Assembly (NCBI GenBank): GCA_035279875.1
Contig: DATEGX010000345.1
Coordinates: 1 to 6,940 of the forward strand
Direction of reading: 5' to 3'
DNA from: JAMXLL01 sp035279875
GTDB lineage: Bacteria; Desulfobacterota; Binatia; Binatales; Binataceae
DNA length: 6,940 bases
The notes below the pieces were generated by a model. That model worked only from the letters and a program-made list of their open reading frames with translations. It did no database searches and was not told where the DNA came from. Position numbers and translations under genes: made by a program. Positions 1-6,611 of the stretch are shown one piece after another (the first letter of the stretch is position 1; each line of letters starts with the position of its first letter).

Positions 1-1
1 C

Positions 2-781
2 GCGAAGCTCGACGATGCAATCGACGCGTCCATTGCTCTTGAACTAATCCATTCAGCAACTCTGCTTCATGACGACATTATTGACGCTGGAATGCTGCGG
101 CGTGGCAAACCCTCCGCCTACGCGCGCTATGGTCCGGCAGCGTCATTGGTGGCTGGCGATTACTTGTTTTGCCGCGCTTTCGAGCTATGCGGACGATTTG
201 ATGAACGGCTGGTGCGTACCGCTGCTCACGCCTGTATTCAACTGACCGAGGGTGAAGTGATGGAGGGGCGCCTGCGGCGCCAGGCGGCGGTGGTGCTCGA
301 TGATTACATCGCCGTGATCACGCGCAAGACCGCGTCGCTGTTTGCGGCGGGCGGCCGGGTCGCAGCCGACCTCGCCGGAGCCGACGAACCTACCATCGCG
401 GCCATGGACAACCTGGGACGTGCAGTCGGGCTGGCCTTTCAGATGGTCGACGACCTGCTCGATATTCTCGGCCCGGAGGAAAAGATCGGCAAACCCGTCG
501 GATCCGATCTACGCGCCGGCATTATGTCCCTGCCGGTGGTGCTGGGAGTGCAATCCAACGCCGAATTGCGCCGGCTCCTTGGCAATGGAAACAAGCTGGA
601 AGGGCCGGCACTCGAGCGAATGCTCGATCTGCTCCGCGACCCCGCGCTGATTTCTTGCGGGCGTGCGATGGCGGCGCAGCAGGTCGCCGCCGCCCGCGGA
701 CTCCTGATGCGGCTCAGGCCGTCGCTCTACCGCGACAACCTCGCGATGCTGATAGAAGACCAGATCAACCGCGACATTTGA
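2..781 (+). CDS. trans-polyprenyl diphosphate synthase (octaprenyl/heptaprenyl type), 5' end missing
   Basis: This is the C-terminal 259 residues of an all-trans prenyl chain elongation enzyme; the start lies left of the window. Such enzymes add isopentenyl diphosphate units to an allylic diphosphate to make quinone side chains or other isoprenoid precursors. Two diagnostic aspartate-rich motifs are visible: DDIID at nt 71-85, followed by the usual LRRGKP, and DDLLD at nt 449-463 within FQMVDDLLDI. The GDYLF segment, the EGE segment and the KTASLF segment between them also fit the family. About 60-70 N-terminal residues are missing compared with the usual length near 320. Four and five residues before the first motif are small (Thr, Ala) where short-chain synthases carry aromatics, which favours a long-chain product (inference from the family). 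It could be an IspB-like octaprenyl synthase or a heptaprenyl or geranylgeranyl enzyme. The gene is convergent with the carboxypeptidase gene. Confidence 0.93.
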   Translation, partial: AKLDDAIDASIALELIHSATLLHDDIIDAGMLRRGKPSAYARYGPAASLVAGDYLFCRAFELCGRFDERLVRTAAHACIQLTEGEVMEGRLRRQAAVVLDDYIAVITRKTASLFAAGGRVAADLAGADEPTIAAMDNLGRAVGLAFQMVDDLLDILGPEEKIGKPVGSDLRAGIMSLPVVLGVQSNAELRRLLGNGNKLEGPALERMLDLLRDPALISCGRAMAAQQVAAARGLLMRLRPSLYRDNLAMLIEDQINRDI

Positions 782-806
782 GGAAGCCCGGGTCCCGAGC
801 GCGTCC

Positions 807-834
807 ACGAAATCGCTTTCTCGCGGTTTCGTTT
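807..834 (+). terminator. candidate intrinsic terminator after the polyprenyl synthase gene
   Basis: A 10-bp stem (left arm 807-816, right arm 823-832, one U-G wobble) encloses a six-base loop TTTCTC, 25 bases after the stop. It is followed by only three T residues, so the U-tract is weak. It lies in the 81-base gap between convergent genes, where a terminator is expected. Seen in the sequence; termination function is inferred. Confidence 0.45.
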
Positions 835-844
835 GAATGGGCAG

Positions 845-859
845 CGGCTGGTTCAGCCG
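845..859 (-). terminator. small hairpin after the carboxypeptidase gene, weak terminator candidate
   Basis: CGGCTG and CAGCCG form a perfect 6-bp stem around a three-base loop, starting four bases after the minus-strand stop codon at 863. No U-run follows on the minus strand, so it may only protect the 3' end or do nothing. Confidence 0.25.
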
Positions 860-862
860 GCC

Positions 863-2107
863 CTATATCATCCCGATCAGCCGCCACAGCAACGAACCCT
901 GTTCGACGCCATGAGGCGCAACCAGCGGGATCTCCTGTTGTACTTTGCCGTCCACCACGATTTCGCCAACGCCAATCTGTTGGCCGCCGCTGAATGGGGC
1001 GACGACCGTATCGGGTAGCCTATACACCACCGCGTACGCGTCTTTGGTCTCGGCGCGCTTCAAAAGAACCGATGCGCTGCTGGCCCAGACCGGTCGGACG
1101 TCGGCCGTTGCACCGCCGCGGACGCGCACCAACTGATTGATGGGGCTGCCCTGTTTGGCTACCCGCCGCATCTCGTAGTCGGCAAATCCTTGCGACATCA
1201 GCTCGGCGGCCAGTTGAAAGTTCTGATTCTTGCGCGGCGAGCCCAGCACCACGGCGATAAAGCGCATACCATCGCGATGCGCGGTCGCCACGACATTAAA
1301 GCCAGCCTTGTAATAGAAGCCGGTTTTGAGGCCGTCACAGCCAGAATAGGTGCGCACCAGATGGTTGCTGTTGCGCAGCTCGAACAATCCGCCGCGAAAA
1401 GGCGCCGTATCGATCGACGACCAGTGTAAAACGTCCGGATAACGCACCAACGCGCGCGCGATTACCGCAAGATCGTAGGCGCTCGACAGATCAGGCTGTT
1501 GGCCATTTTCCGGCGGCAGACCATCGACGGAATAGAAGTGCGTATCCTTGAGGCCGAGCCGGGCGGCCTCCTGATTCATCATCACCGTAAACGCATCTGT
1601 GGAACCGGCGATGTATTCAGCCACTGCGACCGTCGCGTCGTTGGCCGAATGAACGACTACCGCTTTCATCATATCGTCGAGGCTGAAGGTCTCGCCCTCC
1701 TTCAGATAGACCTGGGAGCCCCCGATTTTTGAGGCATACGCCGAAGTCGTGACGCGGTCGATGAGCTTGAGGCTGCCGTCCTCGATTTTGCGCGCCACGA
1801 TCAGCATCAGCATCATCTTCGCGAGGGAGGCTGTTGGCCATTGCCTATGCATGTCTCTGTCGACGATCACGGCGCCGGTGGTGGGCTCCATCAGGCATTC
1901 GGAAATGAACGGCGCGCTCAGGGCAGGAACCGGCGTGCCTTCCTCGCTCGATGGATTGGATATGGCGGTGGTGCGATGGCGGGCCCAGGCCGGTGTTACG
2001 ACCGTCACCGCCGCGAGGAGTGCCGCTAAAGACCCGATCACGATGCCAGCCAGGACGTACCGATGTCGTAACAGGTGCTTCGACGTTCTGAAACCCATCC
2101 CCGCCAC
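863..2107 (-). CDS. D-alanyl-D-alanine carboxypeptidase, PBP5/6 (DacA/DacC) type
   Basis: A serine peptidase of family S11 that removes the terminal D-alanine from peptidoglycan pentapeptides in the periplasm and so limits cross-linking. All three penicillin-binding motifs are present in order: SxxK as SLAK at residues 94-97 (Ser94 nucleophile), SxN as SAN at 154-156, and KTG at 261-263. An arginine-rich N-terminus and hydrophobic stretch (about 18-38) end in PAWA, giving a likely signal peptidase site after residue 42. The C-terminal third, from about residue 320, fits the PBP5 C-terminal beta domain, and the last residues (SLLWRLIGMI) resemble a short membrane-surface helix. The length of 414 is normal. 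The first codon taken is GTG at 2107; an in-frame ATG three codons later (2098) is preceded by a G-rich stretch and is equally possible. The gene lies 157 bases after the gspC-like gene in the same direction, so it may have its own promoter. DacA, DacC and DacD cannot be separated from sequence alone. Confidence 0.95.
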   Translation of the reverse strand: MAGMGFRTSKHLLRHRYVLAGIVIGSLAALLAAVTVVTPAWARHRTTAISNPSSEEGTPVPALSAPFISECLMEPTTGAVIVDRDMHRQWPTASLAKMMLMLIVARKIEDGSLKLIDRVTTSAYASKIGGSQVYLKEGETFSLDDMMKAVVVHSANDATVAVAEYIAGSTDAFTVMMNQEAARLGLKDTHFYSVDGLPPENGQQPDLSSAYDLAVIARALVRYPDVLHWSSIDTAPFRGGLFELRNSNHLVRTYSGCDGLKTGFYYKAGFNVVATAHRDGMRFIAVVLGSPRKNQNFQLAAELMSQGFADYEMRRVAKQGSPINQLVRVRGGATADVRPVWASSASVLLKRAETKDAYAVVYRLPDTVVAPFSGGQQIGVGEIVVDGKVQQEIPLVAPHGVEQGSLLWRLIGMI

Positions 2108-2264
2108 CCCCGTTAGAATGACCTTCCAACCCCTACGGCGTGTTGATGTTATCAGAATGGATGAACGCTAGCTTCCGTCGCGTTGGGACGCGTGCCTGTG
2201 GAAAACTCTGCTTGTCAACAGACCATAACAGCGAGCTACTGGAGGCTCACCCAGCGTTGACGAG
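2108..2264. other. 157-base intergenic region between gspC-like and carboxypeptidase genes
   Basis: This should hold the leader and perhaps the promoter of the carboxypeptidase gene. On the minus strand a perfect TTGACA hexamer sits at 2218-2213, but no convincing -10 box follows at 16-18 bases. A small inverted repeat (CGCGT/ACGCG, 2179-2192) has no T-run. A TTTTCCACA 9-mer on the minus strand (2205-2197) resembles a relaxed DnaA box but stands alone. No small gene or strong terminator is apparent. Confidence 0.4.
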
Positions 2265-3185
2265 TCAGTGGATGATGTAGTGAATCTGGACCGGTGAGCC
2301 GTCGCGTAGGACGTTGAGGGTGATCGCGGAGCTATCGCGCAAAGAGCTTAGCAGCGCCATGGCCTTCATTGGGTCGTTTACGCTCTGACCCTGGGCTGCG
2401 GTCAGGATGTCTCCATCACGCAGGCCGAGCTGCTCGAAAATTGATCCCGGCTGGATTTCGGACAGCCGGAATCCGTTGGACGACCCGTTCTGGAGATTCG
2501 GGATTGCGCGAATCTGTGTGAATAGCGACGCCAGGTTCTGCAAGTCGTTGTTCACGGTCGAACGGTCGACCAGATAGCGGTCCGGGCTCAAGCGATGGAC
2601 GCCCTTGGAGGGCAACGAGCCGTAGGGCCTGAAGCGCATCGGGGCTCGGTACATCGGATTACCGTTGAAGCGCCGGCGAGGTAACGTGAAAGGCTGTGCG
2701 GGAACCTGCCCTTCGCCCTCGTTAGGAATCGAGAGACCGACGCGATGGCCGTTGTGGAGAATCACTGCCCGATTGTGTCCAATTGAAAGAACCCGGCCGG
2801 CACTCGGGATGGTGTCGCCCGTGCGGTAAAGCGACTGGTCTCCGTCGGAATCTTCGACGATCATGAAAGGCTGGCCACCGCTTATCTGCGATGTGCCGAT
2901 TAGCGTGATATTCAGGTTCTCGTCCTCGACCGGAGCGGCTTCGGGCTCCGGCGCACGATTGAAAATGTCGCGCTTTACGATCGTATCGTAGAAAATTCTC
3001 GGCCGCGGGCCGATCCGGGCCCGCCCTATCGGTGCTCCGGCGTTCGATTCCTGCTCGCCGATCTCGGTGCCGGTCAAGTGCAACTTGATCGCAGCGCTCA
3101 CAGATTGCGCAAGAAAGTAGACGATGATCGCAATCAGGACGAAGTTCAGAGCCGTTATGTAGCGCTGGGAAAGCGTAAAGCTCAT
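2265..3185 (-). CDS. gspC: type II secretion system protein C-like (GspC) inner-membrane protein with HR and PDZ domains
   Basis: GspC links the inner-membrane platform of the type II secretion machine to the outer-membrane secretin GspD and helps choose substrates. The 306-residue protein has the expected order: a short cytoplasmic N-terminus, one membrane helix at about 10-32, a linker, an HR domain at about 66-153 (starting near IVKRDIFN, with the ITLIGT strand at 93-98), a Pro/Arg-rich linker at about 154-200, and a C-terminal PDZ domain at about 205-305. The PDZ part shows the family pattern FRLSEIQPGSIFEQLGL then DGDIL. The start follows the gshA-like stop by only three bases (TAA CTG ATG) with no strong ribosome-binding site, so translation is probably coupled. 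Neither gspD nor any other secretion gene is visible, which is odd because gspC usually precedes gspD. It could be the system's real GspC at a detached locus, or a paralogue serving another secretin. Confidence 0.87.
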   Translation of the reverse strand: MSFTLSQRYITALNFVLIAIIVYFLAQSVSAAIKLHLTGTEIGEQESNAGAPIGRARIGPRPRIFYDTIVKRDIFNRAPEPEAAPVEDENLNITLIGTSQISGGQPFMIVEDSDGDQSLYRTGDTIPSAGRVLSIGHNRAVILHNGHRVGLSIPNEGEGQVPAQPFTLPRRRFNGNPMYRAPMRFRPYGSLPSKGVHRLSPDRYLVDRSTVNNDLQNLASLFTQIRAIPNLQNGSSNGFRLSEIQPGSIFEQLGLRDGDILTAAQGQSVNDPMKAMALLSSLRDSSAITLNVLRDGSPVQIHYIIH

Positions 3186-3188
3186 CAG

Positions 3189-4553
3189 TTAAAACGACGC
3201 TTCAGCTTCGTACGAACAGCCCTCCACCAGCCGCTGGACATCGTAGTTCCAACGTCCTTTCCAGTGCTCGATTGTGAGGCTCGCCTGGTTGAAGCCCATC
3301 CGAACCTGATCGAGCATACGCAGCAGGTAGATGCTCTCGTCCTCGCCTCGCTCGTTGAGGGCATGCTGCCGCGTTAGTCCGATCATTGCAATATTGAGCA
3401 ATTCGAGCGCGATGTCCTGCAACTTCACGCGGCCGGCGCGGGCTTCGAGGCCGTGCTTCTGCGCCGCGTCGGTGAGCGCGAGACGCTCCGCGAAGCTCCA
3501 GCGTTTGACCAGGTCCCAGGCCCCAGTCATGCAATCACGGTCGTGGAGGATGCCCTTGCATAGCGCAGGCAGAGCCAGCATCAGCGCGGGCGGCTGACTG
3601 TCCGCTGTACGGACCTCGATGTATTTTTTGAGCCGCACCTCGGTGAAAATGGTGGTCAGGTGATTGGTCCAATCCTGTTCGGTTGCGCGCTCCTTGCCCC
3701 AGCCGCGTTCGAGGTATTGGCGGAAGGTTATGCCGGGCGCGGCGGTCAGATCGATATATCGATGATCGCGTTCCAGGAAGTACATCGGAACGTCGAGCGC
3801 ATAGTCCGCGTAGTCTTCGAAACCGGCGTCGTCACGGAAAACGAATTCGAGGGTGCCACAGCGGTCGGGATCGGTATCGCTCCAGATATGGCCGCGGAAG
3901 CTCTGATAGCCGTTAAGCCCGCCGTCGGATAGCGGCGAATTCGCGAACGCAGCATAGAGGATGGGAACAATTCCCATGCTCAGCCGCAACTTGCGCATTG
4001 CGTCGGCCTCGTCGCTGTAGTCGAGGTTCGCCTGGACCCCGGCGGTCTGCTTCATCATCCGCTGGCCAAGCCGCCCCTTTCGCGCCATGTAAGGGTACAT
4101 GATCCGGTAGCGATCTTTCGGCAAAAGCTCGATTTCGTCGATTCGGCTGACCGGTTGCATCCCAAGGCCGAGGATAACCGCGTCAAGTTCGTGACCGATC
4201 GCGACCAGTTGTTCGATATGGCGTGTGAATTCGCTGTGCGCGCAGTGGATCGTCTCGCATTGCTCGCCCGACAGTTCGATTTGCCCCCCCGGTTCGATCG
4301 TTATGGGCGCGCGCTCGCCGCGCAACGCGATCACGCGGCCGTGCTCGTCATCGGGTTCAAAACCGTAGCGATCGACCAGCCGGCGCAGAATCTCTTCGAC
4401 CCCCCGCGGCCCGGAAAAAGGCAAGGCGCGGCCGTTGCGTGCCGACACGGCAACTTTTTCGTACTCGGTGCCAACCCGCCACTTTTCCTGTGGCTTCGCG
4501 CCGCTTTCGAAATAGTGAATCAGGGCGGCTTTGTTTTCGAGTGGCTCGCTCAT
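3189..4553 (-). CDS. gshA: glutamate-cysteine ligase, plant/alphaproteobacterial type
   Basis: Catalyses the ATP-dependent joining of L-glutamate (through its gamma-carboxyl) to L-cysteine, the first and rate-limiting step of glutathione synthesis, in the cytoplasm. The 454 residues match the usual length of this class, and the class-specific motifs are present: GTEYEK at 28-33, IEPGGQIELSGE at 86-97 in the nucleotide/substrate-binding core, QTAGVQANLDYS at 169-180, NSP at 205-207, RGHIWSDTDPDR at 220-231 and EVRTADSQPP at 313-322. These differ from the enterobacterial GshA class. The ATG at 4553 is preceded by weak purine-rich sequence (GGGACTGAAGCG). It heads a minus-strand cluster with gspC three bases downstream. 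No gshB (glutathione synthetase) is in the window. An EgtA-like ligase is a less likely alternative because the plant-type motifs are so clear. Confidence 0.93.
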   Translation of the reverse strand: MSEPLENKAALIHYFESGAKPQEKWRVGTEYEKVAVSARNGRALPFSGPRGVEEILRRLVDRYGFEPDDEHGRVIALRGERAPITIEPGGQIELSGEQCETIHCAHSEFTRHIEQLVAIGHELDAVILGLGMQPVSRIDEIELLPKDRYRIMYPYMARKGRLGQRMMKQTAGVQANLDYSDEADAMRKLRLSMGIVPILYAAFANSPLSDGGLNGYQSFRGHIWSDTDPDRCGTLEFVFRDDAGFEDYADYALDVPMYFLERDHRYIDLTAAPGITFRQYLERGWGKERATEQDWTNHLTTIFTEVRLKKYIEVRTADSQPPALMLALPALCKGILHDRDCMTGAWDLVKRWSFAERLALTDAAQKHGLEARAGRVKLQDIALELLNIAMIGLTRQHALNERGEDESIYLLRMLDQVRMGFNQASLTIEHWKGRWNYDVQRLVEGCSYEAEASF

Positions 4554-4672
4554 CGCTTCAGTCCCGTCTATTTGGTTGCATCAAAGGACCACTTCCACCG
4601 CGCGCGCATATCATGGCTTTGGCACCAGCTTCACGCAAGCCGTTGAGTTTGAGCCCCCGCGGGGCTTGTGCC

Positions 4673-4691
4673 CAAGGGCGACGGTCCCTTG
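4673..4691 (+). promoter_or_regulatory. hairpin 11 bases upstream of the glpK ribosome-binding site
   Basis: CAAGGG (4673-4678) and CCCTTG (4686-4691) form a perfect 6-bp stem with a seven-base loop. The right arm contains CCTT, which could instead pair with the AAGG of the downstream Shine-Dalgarno sequence, so the stem could affect ribosome access. There is no U-run, so it is not a normal intrinsic terminator. Confidence 0.35.
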
Positions 4692-4702
4692 TAATTCTAA
4701 CA

Positions 4703-4710
4703 AAGGAAGG
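4703..4710 (+). promoter_or_regulatory. ribosome-binding site that fixes the glpK start
   Basis: AAGGAAGG lies seven bases before the ATG at 4718. The reading frame is open for a further 93 codons upstream, but those codons run into the antisense of gshA and have no family similarity, so this site decides the start. Confidence 0.8.
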
Positions 4711-4717
4711 CGTCGGG

Positions 4718-6217
4718 ATGCGCGATCACGTGCTGGCGATCGACCAGGGAACCACGGGCACGACCGTGATGCTTCTGGATGGGCACGGCAGAATACGGGG
4801 CCGTGCTTACGGAGAGATACGACAATACTATCCGCGGCCTGGTTGGGTAGAACACGACCCGGAGGAGATTTACCGCTCCGCGGTGCGGCTGAGCCGCAAG
4901 GCAATCGCGTCAGCAAAGGTCGACTCCGGCGCAATCGCCGCGGTCGGCATCACCAATCAGCGCGAGACCTTCGTTGTGTGGGAACGGGGCAGCGGCCGGC
5001 CCCTGAGTCGCGCGATCGTCTGGCAATGCCGCCGGAGCGCCGGCATTTGCGAGGAGTTGCGCGAGCGCGAAGCCGAGATAACTAGGCGGACCGGTTTGCT
5101 GATAGATCCCTATTTTTCCGGAACCAAGCTCAAATGGTTGCTGGACCATCAGAAGGGCCTGCGCCGTCGCGCCGAGCGCGGTGAAATTTGCTTCGGCACT
5201 ATCGAATGCTGGCTTATCTATAAGCTGACGCGAGGCGCGACCTTCGTTTCCGACTTCACCAACGCCTCGCGGACGATGCTGTACAACCTTGAATCGCATA
5301 AGTGGGACGCTTGGATGTGCGAGCAACTTGGTGTGCCGGAGGCGATGCTGCCCGAACCCGTGAACGCGCGCGGCCCGTTGGGCGAGACTGCGCCGGGCAC
5401 TATTGCGCCGCGCCGCATAATGATTGGTGCTGCTGTCGGTGATCAGCAATCGGCGTTATTCGGGCAGGGATGTGTCCGCAGCGGTGACGCGAAGGTTACC
5501 TATGGCACCGGAGCCTTTCTGCTGATGCATACCGGGCTGTCGCGAATCGGTTCAAGCAACCGGCTTATCACCACGCCCGCCTTAGGGCCTGACGGCGACC
5601 AGGCGTTCGCGCTCGAGGGCTCCGTATTTATTGCCGGTGCGGCGGTGCAGTGGCTGCGCGATGAGCTTCGGCTGATCGCGAAATCATCGGATACGGAGGG
5701 GCTGGCGCGCAAAAGCCGGGATCGCACGCAGCCTTACCTGGTGCCAGCCTTCGTTGGGCTCGGTGCGCCCTACTGGGATAGTGATGCGCGCGGCGCGATC
5801 GTTGGAATAACCCGCGCCACCAGCAAAGCCGATCTCGTCCGCGCCACACTGGACAGCATCGCGTACCAGGTCCAGGACGTGATCGGCGCGATGGAAAAAG
5901 ATACCGGTCAAAAGATCCCTGAGCTCAGGATCGACGGCGGTGCGGCAGCTAACGATTATCTCGCACAGTTCCAGGCCGATCTGCTGGGACGTCCGGTGTG
6001 GCGACCCCGGATGGCCGAAACCACGGCGCTCGGCGCTGGGTTGCTCGCAGGTATCGCAGCGGGCATCTGGCGCGACGTAGACGACTTCACGAGGCAGCGC
6101 AAAGGCGGCCGCCTGTTCAGGCCGGGCATGAAGCGCGGCGAACGAGAGGCGTTGATGACGGGTTGGCGCTCGGCGGTCGCGCGAGTCTCGTCAGCAAAAG
6201 AAAACCAGCCGCAGTGA
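4718..6217 (+). CDS. glpK: glycerol kinase (FGGY family)
   Basis: Phosphorylates glycerol with ATP to sn-glycerol 3-phosphate in the cytoplasm, feeding lipid synthesis and glycolysis. The 499-residue length is typical. Alignment by eye to the E. coli enzyme runs end to end: AIDQGTTG at 7-14, PGWVEHDP at 41-48, GITNQRET at 77-84 (Arg82, Glu83 bind glycerol), AIVWQCRR at 99-106, DPYFSGTK at 130-137 (Tyr132), GDQQSALFG at 241-249 (Asp242 general base), TYGTG at 261-265, LGAPYWD at 348-354 and IDGGAAAN at 405-412 (adenine side). Two things are odd. The first phosphate loop reads DQGTTGTT where E. coli has DQGTTSSR, so the ATP-contacting arginine is Thr16. Also, the fructose-1,6-bisphosphate loop and the phosphorylatable His segment of other glycerol kinases are not recognisable. 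It ends in tandem stops (TGA TAA). No glpF or glpD is adjacent. Another FGGY polyol kinase is possible, but the glycerol-binding residues are all kept. Confidence 0.95.
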   Translation: MRDHVLAIDQGTTGTTVMLLDGHGRIRGRAYGEIRQYYPRPGWVEHDPEEIYRSAVRLSRKAIASAKVDSGAIAAVGITNQRETFVVWERGSGRPLSRAIVWQCRRSAGICEELREREAEITRRTGLLIDPYFSGTKLKWLLDHQKGLRRRAERGEICFGTIECWLIYKLTRGATFVSDFTNASRTMLYNLESHKWDAWMCEQLGVPEAMLPEPVNARGPLGETAPGTIAPRRIMIGAAVGDQQSALFGQGCVRSGDAKVTYGTGAFLLMHTGLSRIGSSNRLITTPALGPDGDQAFALEGSVFIAGAAVQWLRDELRLIAKSSDTEGLARKSRDRTQPYLVPAFVGLGAPYWDSDARGAIVGITRATSKADLVRATLDSIAYQVQDVIGAMEKDTGQKIPELRIDGGAAANDYLAQFQADLLGRPVWRPRMAETTALGAGLLAGIAAGIWRDVDDFTRQRKGGRLFRPGMKRGEREALMTGWRSAVARVSSAKENQPQ

Positions 6218-6224
6218 TAACGAC

Positions 6225-6611
6225 TCAGAATCGGTTGCGAAGCTTCGGTTTGATGGTCGTAACGCGGAGCCCCTTCGAGGTCCATCCGACGTCGAAGCCG
6301 ACACTGTCGCCTTCGTGGAGCAGGTCGATGCCTGGCATGCGTCCGGCCAGTTCCGCTCCGATCACGTTTACAAAGGGAAACTCGAATCGTATCTCGCGCC
6401 CGCTATGGGAGCGGATGATGCCACGCCCGCGCATTCGATCGAGATAGGCTAACAGGCCGGTGTAGAAGTTATCGGGAAAGCGCTCGAGATCGTAAGCTTC
6501 GCTTGCAGCGGCCGCCGCGGTCTCGGAAGCTGCGTCGAGCGTTGAATCGGACATCTCCGCCGATGCCAAGTCGCCGTTACGGTTCGTGTCGCTTTGCGGT
6601 TGCCGGTTCAC
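6225..6611 (-). CDS. small protein with a degenerate cold-shock (OB-fold) domain
   Basis: Function unknown. The first 45 or so residues are rich in Ala, Ser, Asp and Glu and probably disordered. From residue 51 the sequence follows a cold-shock domain: TGLLAYLDRMRGRGIIRS matches the TG-VKWFN--KGFGFI-- opening, then EIRFEF (73-78) replaces the RNP2 motif DVFVHF, and LLHEGDSVGFDVGWTSKGL (97-115) matches L-EG--V-FDV---KG. Most aromatic residues that stack on nucleic acid are replaced (Tyr, Leu, Arg63, Ile65, Arg75, Glu77), and the loop after RNP2 is about nine residues longer than in CspA. The GTG start at 6611 overlaps the glutaredoxin TGA by four bases (GTGA), implying translational coupling; an internal ATG at 6554 is an alternative start. 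It ends seven bases from the convergent glpK stop. The fold assignment is by eye and moderately sure; binding of RNA is doubtful. Confidence 0.75.
   Translation of the reverse strand: MNRQPQSDTNRNGDLASAEMSDSTLDAASETAAAAASEAYDLERFPDNFYTGLLAYLDRMRGRGIIRSHSGREIRFEFPFVNVIGAELAGRMPGIDLLHEGDSVGFDVGWTSKGLRVTTIKPKLRNRF

Larger units (their letters stand above)
4554..4717. promoter_or_regulatory. divergent intergenic region (gshA / glpK) with structured glpK leader
   Basis: These 164 bases separate the divergent gshA and glpK starts and must contain the promoters for both, though I could not find convincing -35/-10 pairs on either strand. The half nearer glpK is rich in complementary segments: CAAGCC (4636-4641), GGCTTG (4663-4668), CAAGGG (4673-4678) and CCCTTG (4686-4691), plus AGCCCC/GGGGCT (4652-4657 with 4661-4666). 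Several of these pairings exclude each other. A regulatory role is inferred. Confidence 0.4.

Noticed and set aside
1749..2171. 140-codon plus-strand open frame opposite the carboxypeptidase gene
   Set aside because: It is antisense to a gene with all its catalytic motifs, and the translation shows no recognisable domain; high GC creates such shadows.
2197..2205. TTTTCCACA on the minus strand, resembling a DnaA box
   Set aside because: It is a single relaxed match with no second box, AT-rich element or dnaA/dnaN nearby, so an origin is not supported.
2213..2218. Perfect TTGACA -35 hexamer on the minus strand upstream of the carboxypeptidase gene
   Set aside because: No -10 box is found at the right spacing, so it is not listed as a promoter.
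3660..3932. Plus-strand open frame opposite gshA
   Set aside because: It is a mirror of a well-supported ligase gene, with no ribosome-binding site or domain.
4439..4717. Upstream extension of the glpK reading frame by 93 codons
   Set aside because: It overlaps the start of gshA in antisense and has no family similarity, and a good ribosome-binding site precedes the ATG at 4718.
6238..6247. Perfect 10-base palindrome CGAAGCTTCG near the end of the cold-shock-fold gene
   Set aside because: It lies inside coding sequence, is short and is not followed by a T-run on either strand; chance is sufficient.
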